Positions 7,865 to 15,126 of a stretch of 64,000 nucleotides of DNA are shown one piece after another. The DNA is from Aestuariibaculum lutulentum (lineage in GTDB: Bacteria > Bacteroidota > Bacteroidia > Flavobacteriales > Flavobacteriaceae). Position numbers and translations under genes: made by a program. The DNA is taken from positions 2,450,501 through 2,514,500 of the forward strand of contig NZ_CP136709.1 in assembly GCF_032926325.1 (NCBI RefSeq), written 5' to 3'. The number at the start of each line of letters is the position of its first letter. Position 1 is the first letter of the stretch. Below the pieces are notes generated by a model that did not search any database, was not told the DNA's origin, and saw only the letters and a list, made by a program, of their open reading frames with translations.

Positions 7865-10000
7865 ATGAATTACAAAAAAGGAAAATTGAAAAGGGAAATT
7901 ATCACATTCCTATTAGTTATTTTAATAACGCAATTAGGGATTTCACAAACCGGTAGAAAAGTAGAATCGTTTAATGAAGGATGGCAGTTTAAAAAAGGAC
8001 CATTTACAACAGACAACATAGCGTTTATGCAAGACTGGGATAAAAAGTGGACGGATGTAAAAATACCACATACCTATAATGCTAAAGATATGCAAGTTGA
8101 GCACGGTGTGTTTTACCAAGGCGAAGCATATTACAAAAAGTCCTTTTTAGTCGATGAAGCATTAAAACATAAGCGTCTGTTCTTAAAATTTGAAGGCGTT
8201 GGTCAGGTGGCTGATTTGTATGTTAATGGCGTGTTTGTTGGTAATCACAAAGGCGGATATTCAGCCTTTTCTTTTGAAATTACAAAAGCTGTAAATTTTG
8301 GTGAAGAGAATACTTTTGTGTTGAAAGTAAATAACGAAGCACGTCAAGATGTTATTCCTATAAACCATAATTTATTTGGTGTTTACGGCGGAATTCATCG
8401 TCCGGTTTGGTTAATAACCACTAATCAAATTAATATTGATGTCACCGATCATGCTTCAAATGGCGTGTATATCTCTCAGGAAGTCATAGATAATAAAAAG
8501 GCAAATGTTTCTGTAAAAGTGAAACTTTCAAGTAAACTGAAAAATCTTCAGCAGGTTAATTTAGAACATAAAATATATAATCAAGAAGGTAAATTAGTGA
8601 CTAAAAAAGACGAAAAAGTTTCTCTAAGTCCGCAGGGTGTTCAAACATTTACAACATCATTAATCTTAAATAAACCTCATTTGTGGCAAGGCCGTAAAGA
8701 TCCGTATTTGTATAAAGTGGTAACGGCCATTACTGAAGGAGCTATGGTTTTAGATGAAATTACTCAGCCTTTAGGAATTAGAAAAGTTGAGGTTGTTGCT
8801 GGTGAAGGCGTGTTTTTAAATGGAGAAAAATACCCGATGTATGGCGTGTGTCGCCATCAGGATTGGTGGGGTATTGGTAATGCCTTAGAGAAAGAACAAC
8901 ACGACATCGATTTAGAGATGATTATGGAAGTGGGAGTAACCACCGTACGTTTGGCACATTATCAGCAATCTGAATATTTTTATGCAAAATGTGATAGTTT
9001 AGGGTTATTGGTTTGGGCTGAAATTCCGTTTGTTAATCGTGTAAGCGGTCAGGAAAGCGATAATGCTAAGTCTCAATTAGTAGATTTAATTCGTCAAAAT
9101 TATAACCATCCATCCATTTACGTTTGGGGACTTCATAACGAAGTGTATAAACCTCACGATTATACGGCCCAATTAACTAAAGAACTTCACGATTTGGCAA
9201 AATCTGAAGATCCGGGGCGCTTCACAGTTGCAGTAAATGGTTACGGGCACATGGATCATCCGGTAAATTTAAATGCAGATATTCAGGGAATGAACAGATA
9301 TTATGGTTGGTATGAAGGCAAAGTGGACGGTTTAGACACATGGGCAAAGGGACTTCAGCAAAATTACTCGGAGTATAAAGTGATGCTTACCGAATACGGT
9401 GCAGGAGGAAACCCAAATCATCAAACCGAATTTTTGGGTGACACCTGGAATTATACACTGCCTTTTTATCCTGAAACCTATCAAACAAAAACTCATGAAA
9501 TTCAGTATGGACACATAAAGAATAATCCAAATATTTTGAGTTCTTATGTGTGGAACATGTTTGATTTTTGTGTGCCAAAATGGAATAATGGTGGTATTGA
9601 AGCCCGCAATCACAAAGGATTGGTAACTTTCGATAGAAAGACTAAAAAAGATGCGTTTTACTGGTATAAAGCCAATTGGAGTAAAGAACCGGTTTTGTAT
9701 TTAGCAGAGCGCCGAATGGTAGAGCGCGAAAAGCAAAAAACTAATATAAAAGTCTATTCAAATTTAGGCGAACCTAAAGTGTATTTAAACGGTACTTTGT
9801 TAGAAAATCCTAAAATGGGAACGACAGACGTATGTTATATTTTTGAAAATGTAAATCTTACAAAAGAGGGAAATACCATTAAAGCTGTAGCTGAAAAGGA
9901 CGGTAACACATTTGAAGATGTTATAAAATGGAATTTTACTTCCGAAAAAACAAAGGACTATAACATAAAAGAAAACACAAAAGCACATGCTGGTTTTTAA
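7865..10000 (+). CDS. Glycoside hydrolase family 2 protein (beta-galactosidase-like)
   Basis: 711 aa with an N-terminal hydrophobic export segment (about residues 12-27, cut near ISQ). Order of parts: sugar-binding jelly roll (about 30-195, with 'GVGQVADLYVNG' and 'NNEARQDVIP'), immunoglobulin-like sandwich (about 195-310), TIM barrel (about 315-610), and a C-terminal beta domain. The catalytic acid/base is E426 in WGLHNE; the nucleophile is E510 in LTEYGAGG. GH2 covers beta-galactosidase, beta-glucuronidase and beta-mannosidase; the specificity cannot be fixed here. It is a lone gene flanked by terminators, with no SusCD pair beside it. Confidence 0.88.
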   Translation: MNYKKGKLKREIITFLLVILITQLGISQTGRKVESFNEGWQFKKGPFTTDNIAFMQDWDKKWTDVKIPHTYNAKDMQVEHGVFYQGEAYYKKSFLVDEALKHKRLFLKFEGVGQVADLYVNGVFVGNHKGGYSAFSFEITKAVNFGEENTFVLKVNNEARQDVIPINHNLFGVYGGIHRPVWLITTNQINIDVTDHASNGVYISQEVIDNKKANVSVKVKLSSKLKNLQQVNLEHKIYNQEGKLVTKKDEKVSLSPQGVQTFTTSLILNKPHLWQGRKDPYLYKVVTAITEGAMVLDEITQPLGIRKVEVVAGEGVFLNGEKYPMYGVCRHQDWWGIGNALEKEQHDIDLEMIMEVGVTTVRLAHYQQSEYFYAKCDSLGLLVWAEIPFVNRVSGQESDNAKSQLVDLIRQNYNHPSIYVWGLHNEVYKPHDYTAQLTKELHDLAKSEDPGRFTVAVNGYGHMDHPVNLNADIQGMNRYYGWYEGKVDGLDTWAKGLQQNYSEYKVMLTEYGAGGNPNHQTEFLGDTWNYTLPFYPETYQTKTHEIQYGHIKNNPNILSSYVWNMFDFCVPKWNNGGIEARNHKGLVTFDRKTKKDAFYWYKANWSKEPVLYLAERRMVEREKQKTNIKVYSNLGEPKVYLNGTLLENPKMGTTDVCYIFENVNLTKEGNTIKAVAEKDGNTFEDVIKWNFTSEKTKDYNIKENTKAHAGF

Positions 10001-10019
10001 GAGAATAGTGTTACAGAAA

Positions 10020-10054
10020 AAAGGCTTCACAAAAATATCGTGAAGCCTTTTATG
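10020..10054. terminator. Bidirectional terminator between glycosidase and head-GIN gene
   Basis: An 11-bp stem (AAAGGCTTCAC / GTGAAGCCTTT) with a 9-nt loop, and A/T runs on both sides so that it can work for both converging genes. The stem core is the same as in the terminator at 7662-7696. Confidence 0.85.
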
Positions 10055-10076
10055 TATATAAAGGGTTGGTTAGTGG

Positions 10077-10805
10077 CTATTGTTTTTTTACACTGCCAGA
10101 AGAACTACTGTTTTTGTTTACTTGTTCAGGTTCTCCTAAGTATTTAATATCGGCACCACTACTGGCATCAGCTGTTAATTCTTTTGAAGTGTTTACCGTA
10201 ATATCAGCGCCGCTTGTGGCTTTCACCTGACTTGATTCTGCAATAAGGTTAGCACCTTTAAAATCACTTCCACTTGTCGATTCCACAATAAGTTTTTTCG
10301 TGGTTCCTGATACTTTTAAATCACTTCCGCTTGTGGTTTTACAGGTTAAACTATTCGTGTTAACATCTAGTTTCATGTCACTTCCGCTGGTTGATTCTAA
10401 ATGTAAATCATTAACCATGATGGTATTGGTAGAATATACGTCGCTGCCACTGGTTGATTTGATACTTGAGATATCCGTAAAGCTCACCATTACTTTTTTA
10501 GATTTACATCTGCCAATGTTCTTTTCACAATGGATTTTTAAAGTACCATCAATAACTTCAGTAATAATAAGGCTTTGTAAATTTTCGTCGGCTTCTACAG
10601 TTACTCCTGTCTTGTCACTTTGTGTTAGGTAAACGTCAAGCCCTTCGGTGGCTTTAATCGTTGAGAAAGGTTCTGAAATGTTACGTTCTTCAGTTGTTAC
10701 ATTGCCATTGCCTTTTACTCCTGAGTTGAAGTTAATATCGAAATTGCAAGAGAATAGACTCAAGCTTAATATGGTGGTTACGATAATTTTGATTAGTGTT
10801 GTCAT
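10077..10805 (-). CDS. Head-GIN domain lipoprotein (DUF2807)
   Basis: 242 aa. The lipoprotein signal ends at Cys20 (LSLSLFSC-NFDINF). The rest is a head-GIN (DUF2807) beta-solenoid, with about six degenerate repeats of the type 'kstSGSDvyst' between residues 105 and 225. Such proteins are exported and of unknown function; they commonly lie beside PspC-domain and PadR genes, as here. The 20-bp leader just upstream of the ATG is shared with the padR leader. The C-terminus (NKNSSSSGSVKKQ) is low-complexity. Confidence 0.85.
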   Translation of the reverse strand: MTTLIKIIVTTILSLSLFSCNFDINFNSGVKGNGNVTTEERNISEPFSTIKATEGLDVYLTQSDKTGVTVEADENLQSLIITEVIDGTLKIHCEKNIGRCKSKKVMVSFTDISSIKSTSGSDVYSTNTIMVNDLHLESTSGSDMKLDVNTNSLTCKTTSGSDLKVSGTTKKLIVESTSGSDFKGANLIAESSQVKATSGADITVNTSKELTADASSGADIKYLGEPEQVNKNSSSSGSVKKQ

Positions 10806-10806
10806 G

Positions 10807-10827
10807 ACTGTTCGTTTTTTGATTGAT
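10807..10827 (-). promoter_or_regulatory. Leader motif shared with padR (copy 1)
   Basis: On the plus strand it reads ACTGTTCG, T6, GATTGAT. It lies one base upstream of the head-GIN start codon. A copy differing at one base occurs at 13098-13118 before padR. It could be an operator or a translational leader; no factor is known. Confidence 0.4.
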
Positions 10828-10907
10828 TTATTTAGTTCAAATATCTGGTTTTATAGTTTTGATGAATAACTTAAATGATTGAACTGTTGTTTTTTGATGA
10901 TGAATTG

Positions 10908-12734
10908 TTAATTGTTTTCTTCCTCGATTTCCTCTGAAGTGATATTAATGCCTGTTGAGTCGATTTTTACGCGGACATTTTCAGAATTGCCATTAATACC
11001 ATTCTCGTCAATTTTTAAAATTTGTTTGTCTCCGGTTTTAATTTCAATACCCTTATCGTTAATTTTTACCTGAGGCATATCAATGTTAATTTCAATATCA
11101 TTGTCTTCCTCTTCATCATTTTCTGTTTCACAAGTATCGCAAATAACAGTATCGTTGTTTATTGTTAAATAATGATTTACTTGATTAGAAGACACTATGT
11201 TGTTAGAATGCGTTCTGTAATTTAAAAACGATTCAGTGTTTTTGGTGAATTTAACTACGCTTCCAACTGGTAAATACAGCGTAATTAATACTTCCTGCTC
11301 ACAGTATTTATTAGAAATTGGTGTGGTGAAGTATGGGTCTAAAATTAATTCATGACTATTAAAAGTATAGCTGTATTCAATATTTTTAGCGCGATCTAAA
11401 GCCTTTTCGTAATTTCTACCATCGGCACTTTTCTCTATACGGATAGATGCTAAACTATCAGTAGTTGACTTTACTTGAATTCTTAGATCTTTACTAAAGA
11501 TGTTCTTCTTACCATCATGGTTAGTGGCTACTTTAAAGTCATTACTTCTGTAAAACGGATTTTTAAAAATATCGTTATCAGCAAAGCTTACCATTAAAGT
11601 GTCGGTTACAGTGTTTTCTAACGACATTTTTTCAATGTAGTGTTCGTTATAAGCATGCTCGCTCACTTCTTTAATCGTTATAATTGTTAGACCTATAATA
11701 GAAAACAGCCATAATCCTAATAACGATAACTTAGCAACTTTACCTATAGATTTCAGATTGGTAATTAGAATTCTTAATCCTAAATAAAATAGGAAGAAAA
11801 ACGGAATACCAACGGCTAAGAAGGCAAGGACTGATGCCAACCAAACAGGAGTTCCTCCGGCATTTACAATGCCTACTAAATCTGTTCCAGGAATAACATC
11901 TATCGCCCCTAATGAAAACCATCCAATAATTAAAGCAATTAAGGTAGACGCTCCTATCAGGATTAAAATAAGACCGATAAATTTGGCTATAATCTTAAAG
12001 AAGAACATAATAACATCGGCAAGGGTATCGAAAAATGTTCTTGAACTCGATTTTATTTTATTGCCTTGCTTTTTTATGTCAACCTTCTTCGCAGCTCCCG
12101 ATACCGAATCAGATACGTTTTTAGCTACATCAGAAACTGTTTCGCTTACCGAATCGAATCCGTCCTTAATTTTTTTTTCGATGTTGCTAATATTCACCGG
12201 TTCACCGGTCATCATTAGTTTTTCGGCAGTGGTTTTAGCTTCAGGAACTAATATCCAAAGTAAAATGTAGATAATTATACCTGTTCCAAAACCAGCGACT
12301 ACTAATAAAATCCATGCTAAACGAATCCATATAGTATCTATACCAAAGTAATGAGCTAACCCAGCCGAGACTCCACCTATATAAGAATTGTCGGTATCTC
12401 TAAATAGTTTTTTGTTAGCTTTCGATTTGTTTGATGAAAAAGCTTGTGGCTCATCTTCGAATATTTCGTCGTCTACAAGATAGTCTTCCGGTTGCCCCAT
12501 AATAGAGATTACCTCGTCTACCTCTTTATTGCCAATTACCTGTCTTTCGCTTTGCAAACGCTCACTAAATAGTTCGGCAATACGAGTTTCAATATCTGCA
12601 ATAATTTCTGCACGTCCTTGAGAGTCGGTAAATGAACGTTTTATAGCCTCAAGATAGCGCTGTAATTTTAAGTATGCATCTTCATCAATATGGAAGAATA
12701 TACCTGCTAAATTTATGTTGACTGTTTTATTCAT
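10908..12734 (-). CDS. PspC-domain membrane protein
   Basis: 608 aa. The N-terminal part (about 1-100) resembles the leader found before PspC domains in Bacteroidota ('INLAGIFFHIDEDAYLKL', 'ISIMGQPEDY'). The PspC domain follows (about 108-172: 'LFRDTDNSYIGGVSAGLAHYFG' split by a membrane helix 'IWIRLAWILLVVAGFG'). Three more hydrophobic segments lie between about 240 and 355, and a C-terminal extracytoplasmic region ends in acidic, repetitive beta strands. PspC proteins belong to membrane-stress responses. The start overlaps the padR stop by 8 bp, indicating translational coupling and probably PadR control. Confidence 0.88.
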   Translation of the reverse strand: MNKTVNINLAGIFFHIDEDAYLKLQRYLEAIKRSFTDSQGRAEIIADIETRIAELFSERLQSERQVIGNKEVDEVISIMGQPEDYLVDDEIFEDEPQAFSSNKSKANKKLFRDTDNSYIGGVSAGLAHYFGIDTIWIRLAWILLVVAGFGTGIIIYILLWILVPEAKTTAEKLMMTGEPVNISNIEKKIKDGFDSVSETVSDVAKNVSDSVSGAAKKVDIKKQGNKIKSSSRTFFDTLADVIMFFFKIIAKFIGLILILIGASTLIALIIGWFSLGAIDVIPGTDLVGIVNAGGTPVWLASVLAFLAVGIPFFFLFYLGLRILITNLKSIGKVAKLSLLGLWLFSIIGLTIITIKEVSEHAYNEHYIEKMSLENTVTDTLMVSFADNDIFKNPFYRSNDFKVATNHDGKKNIFSKDLRIQVKSTTDSLASIRIEKSADGRNYEKALDRAKNIEYSYTFNSHELILDPYFTTPISNKYCEQEVLITLYLPVGSVVKFTKNTESFLNYRTHSNNIVSSNQVNHYLTINNDTVICDTCETENDEEEDNDIEINIDMPQVKINDKGIEIKTGDKQILKIDENGINGNSENVRVKIDSTGINITSEEIEEENN

Positions 12735-13071
12735 TTTTGTTTGCTTTTGTGTTGGTTACTATGTTAACGGCGTTTTGTAATTCGCTCCAAGTGGTATCTA
12801 ATTCTTTTAAAAATAATTTTCCTGTTTCGGTTAAACCGTAATATTTTCTGGGTGGTCCCGAAGTGCTTTCTTCCCAACGGTAATTAAGAAGTCCGGCGTT
12901 TTTTAGTCTTGTTAGTAGTGGGTAAATCGTGCCTTCTACCACAAGCAGTTTTGCGTCTTTTAAAGTGTCTAAAATTTCTGCTACATATGCATCGTCGTCT
13001 TTTAAGACCGATAGTATGCAGAATTCTAAAACGCCTTTACGCATTTGTGCTTTTGTGTTCTCTATCTTCAT
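12727..13071 (-). CDS. PadR-family transcriptional regulator
   Basis: 114 aa, the normal length of short PadR regulators. A winged helix spans about residues 10-90: MRKGVLEFCILSVL, then DDAYVAEIL, the 'VEGTIYPLLTRLKNAGLL' recognition helix and the wing 'EESTSGPPRKYYGLTETGK'. It binds DNA as a dimer; the ligand is unknown. It overlaps the downstream PspC gene by 8 bp, so it probably represses its own operon. A perfect ACTGAA-ATAA-TTCAGT palindrome and a motif shared with the head-GIN leader lie in its upstream region. Confidence 0.93.
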   Translation of the reverse strand: MKIENTKAQMRKGVLEFCILSVLKDDDAYVAEILDTLKDAKLLVVEGTIYPLLTRLKNAGLLNYRWEESTSGPPRKYYGLTETGKLFLKELDTTWSELQNAVNIVTNTKANKNE

Positions 13072-13097
13072 GTTCTAAAGCATTTTAAGGTTGTAAA

Positions 13098-13118
13098 ACT
13101 GTTCATTTTTTGATTGAT
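13098..13118 (-). promoter_or_regulatory. Leader motif shared with head-GIN gene (copy 2)
   Basis: On the plus strand it reads ACTGTTCA, T6, GATTGAT. It lies 26 bp upstream of the padR start and matches copy 1 at 20 of 21 bases. The adjacent sequence repeats TGATTGATG twice (13111-13119 and 13122-13130). Confidence 0.4.
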
Positions 13119-13133
13119 GTTTGATTGATGAAA

Positions 13134-13149
13134 ACTGAAATAATTCAGT
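13134..13149 (-). promoter_or_regulatory. Palindrome upstream of padR, candidate operator
   Basis: Perfect ACTGAA-ATAA-TTCAGT, located 63-78 bp before the padR start codon. A PadR dimer site is a reasonable guess, but the sequence is not the classical ATGT-N-ACAT PadR box. Confidence 0.35.
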
Positions 13150-13164
13150 ATATAATTGATGAAA

Positions 13165-13602
13165 TTATTTTAAAAAATTAATGGTTAAAGGATATTGATA
13201 ATACTCCCCATCTCTGGCTTTTAAGCTGGCAACGATAATAAAAACCAGTTCCATAATAAAGCCTATAACTGCAATGATTCCTAAAAATCCGCCAACAAAT
13301 AATAGTGGTGAAGCTTTGTGAAAATCGAAATGGAAACCATCAAAATTGAAAATATTTATACCGCTAAAAATCTTAAAAACAAAAAATGGTATGGTTAAGG
13401 TTCCTAAAATAATGGCATATAGTAATATGCTTATTTGAAAGTTAATAGCCTGTTTGCCATGAGCGTCTATAAACTCCGACTTATCTTTATTCGTTATCCA
13501 TAGGATGATTGGTCCAAGGAAATTTCCAAACGGAACTATAAACCTGCTGAAGGTTGATAAGTGGATGAATGTTGCGATGTTTTTTTGATGTTGGTCTAGC
13601 AT
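13165..13602 (-). CDS. DUF4870 membrane protein
   Basis: 145 aa from the ATG at 13602; an in-frame ATG lies 12 bp further upstream at 13614. It opens MLDQHQKNIATFIHLSTFSRF, the usual start of DUF4870 proteins. Three hydrophobic segments follow (about residues 22-38, 55-80, 100-125), with 'FIDAHGKQAINFQISILLYA' between the first two as expected of the family. Function unknown. It lies upstream of padR-pspC-headGIN in the same direction, with a 93-bp gap. Confidence 0.85.
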   Translation of the reverse strand: MLDQHQKNIATFIHLSTFSRFIVPFGNFLGPIILWITNKDKSEFIDAHGKQAINFQISILLYAIILGTLTIPFFVFKIFSGINIFNFDGFHFDFHKASPLLFVGGFLGIIAVIGFIMELVFIIVASLKARDGEYYQYPLTINFLK

Positions 13603-13748
13603 GATTAAAAACATATAATAGTTTCTTATGCAAATATATGTCTTAAAACAGGTATTATGTTACGCATAGTACTTAAAATTAACAAAAATTTAACAAATTA
13701 AAATGTGCATTATTTTTATACCTTAGTAAAAACTAAACCTAAATATTC

Positions 13749-14204
13749 ATGAGTATAACTCCCAGGAAATTAAATGCTTTTACTTTGTTTAAGCTGCCTT
13801 CAGCTTACTTTTGCGGTGTACGAACCAAGTATCTTGATGATAAAAAGTGTGTGGTTTCGGTAAAATATCGGTGGATAAATCAAAACCCATTTCGCTCTAT
13901 GTTTTGGGCGGTACAAGGCATGGCCGCCGAACTTTCTACAGGAGCTTTAATGATTGATAAAATTCAAAATTCAGGAAAGAAGATCTCCATGTTGGTTACC
14001 TCTAATACAGCAGTTTTTACTAAAAAAGCAACGGGAAGAATCACTTTTACATGTTATGATGGGGCTTTAATTGATGACTGTTTACAGAAAGCAATTGAAA
14101 CCGTTGAAGGGCAAACCGTTAAATTACGCTCGGTAGGATTGAATAGTGAAGGTGTAGAGGTTTCGTCTTTTGAATTCGAGTGGAGTGTAAAGGTTAAATC
14201 TTAA
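13749..14204 (+). CDS. DUF4442 hot-dog-fold protein
   Basis: 151 aa. The sequence 'KLPSAYFCGVRTKYLDDKKCVVSV' followed by 'RWINQNPFRSMFWAVQGMAAELSTG' is the typical signature of DUF4442, a family with the hot-dog fold of thioesterases. The central AAELSTG aligns with the helix region that carries the acidic residue in related thioesterases. The substrate is unknown. It is monocistronic or co-transcribed with the AIM24-like gene 71 bp downstream. A 16-bp palindrome lies between the two. Confidence 0.8.
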   Translation: MSITPRKLNAFTLFKLPSAYFCGVRTKYLDDKKCVVSVKYRWINQNPFRSMFWAVQGMAAELSTGALMIDKIQNSGKKISMLVTSNTAVFTKKATGRITFTCYDGALIDDCLQKAIETVEGQTVKLRSVGLNSEGVEVSSFEFEWSVKVKS

Positions 14205-14212
14205 TTTTTAAA

Positions 14213-14228
14213 AATTGTTGTAACAATT
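14213..14228 (+). promoter_or_regulatory. 16-bp palindrome between DUF4442 and AIM24-like genes
   Basis: AATTGTT-GT-AACAATT, with 7-bp arms and a 2-bp centre. It starts 9 bp after the DUF4442 stop. It is too tight for a stable hairpin and has no T tract, so an operator is more likely than a terminator. No factor is known. Confidence 0.3.
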
Positions 14229-14275
14229 AAGCAAACAATTCAACCAATAAGCAAATCAAAAAACAAAAAGTAAAA

Positions 14276-15076
14276 ATGACAGCGCACGAAATTGATTATA
14301 ATATATACGGTGAAGAAATGCAGTATGTAGAAATAGAACTTGACCCGCAAGAGGCCGTTGTAGCCGAAGCAGGAAGTTTTATGATGATGGACGACGGTAT
14401 TAAAATGGAAACTATTTTTGGGGATGGTTCCCAAAACGATTCCGGATTTTTAGGAAAAATACTTGGTGCCGGTAAACGTATATTAACGGGAGAGAGTCTA
14501 TTTATGACAGCGTTCTATAATACTTTACCTGGAAAACGAAAAGTGTCGTTCGCTTCTCCATATCCAGGAAAAATTATACCTATAGATTTAACCGAATATC
14601 GCGGAAAATTTATTTGCCAAAAGGATGCATTTTTATGTGCCGCTAAAGGGGTCAGTGTTGGTATTGAGTTCTCTAAACGATTGGGGCGTGGATTTTTTGG
14701 AGGCGAAGGTTTTATTATGCAAAAACTGGAAGGCGACGGTATGGCATTTGTTCATGCTGGTGGTACCATGGCTAGAAAAGTACTTCAGTCGGGGGAGATT
14801 TTGCGAGTAGATACTGGATGTATTATCGGATTTACTCAAGATGTCGATTACGATATTGAATTTATTGGAGGTATAAAAAATACCGTATTTGGAGGTGAAG
14901 GTTTATTTTATGCAAAACTTCAAGGACCAGGAGTGGTATATATTCAATCTTTACCGTTTAGTCGACTCGCTGGTCGTGTTTGGGCATCGGCACCACAAGC
15001 AGGTGGAAAGGATAGAGGAGAAGGTAGTATTCTTGGAGGTTTAGGTAATTTACTCGATGGCGATAACAGGTTTTAA
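14276..15076 (+). CDS. TIGR00266/AIM24-family protein
   Basis: 266 aa with the features of the TIGR00266 (AIM24-like) family: an early '[21 protein letters not shown]', a Gly-rich middle ('[19 protein letters not shown]', 'HAGGTM'), 'DTGCIIGFT' and the C-terminal '[15 protein letters not shown]'. It has no signal peptide or membrane helix, so it is cytoplasmic. The family fold is a double-stranded beta-helix of unknown biochemical role. A bidirectional terminator follows. Confidence 0.88.
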   Translation: MTAHEIDYNIYGEEMQYVEIELDPQEAVVAEAGSFMMMDDGIKMETIFGDGSQNDSGFLGKILGAGKRILTGESLFMTAFYNTLPGKRKVSFASPYPGKIIPIDLTEYRGKFICQKDAFLCAAKGVSVGIEFSKRLGRGFFGGEGFIMQKLEGDGMAFVHAGGTMARKVLQSGEILRVDTGCIIGFTQDVDYDIEFIGGIKNTVFGGEGLFYAKLQGPGVVYIQSLPFSRLAGRVWASAPQAGGKDRGEGSILGGLGNLLDGDNRF

Positions 15077-15090
15077 TTGAACATCATAAA

Positions 15091-15125
15091 ATAAAGGCTT
15101 GGAATTTCCAAGCCTTTATTTTTTA
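15091..15125. terminator. Bidirectional terminator between AIM24-like gene and T9SS cargo
   Basis: A stem of about 13 bp (ATAAAGGCTTGGA / TCCAAGCCTTTAT) with A and T runs on the two sides. It serves two converging genes. Confidence 0.85.
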
Positions 15126-15126
15126 T

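Noticed and set aside
10300..10632. Long forward frame opposite the head-GIN gene (also 11869-12270 and 22784-23185 opposite PspC and MoxR)
   Set aside because: Antisense shadows of strongly supported genes with repeat or conserved-motif codon patterns; no own promoter.
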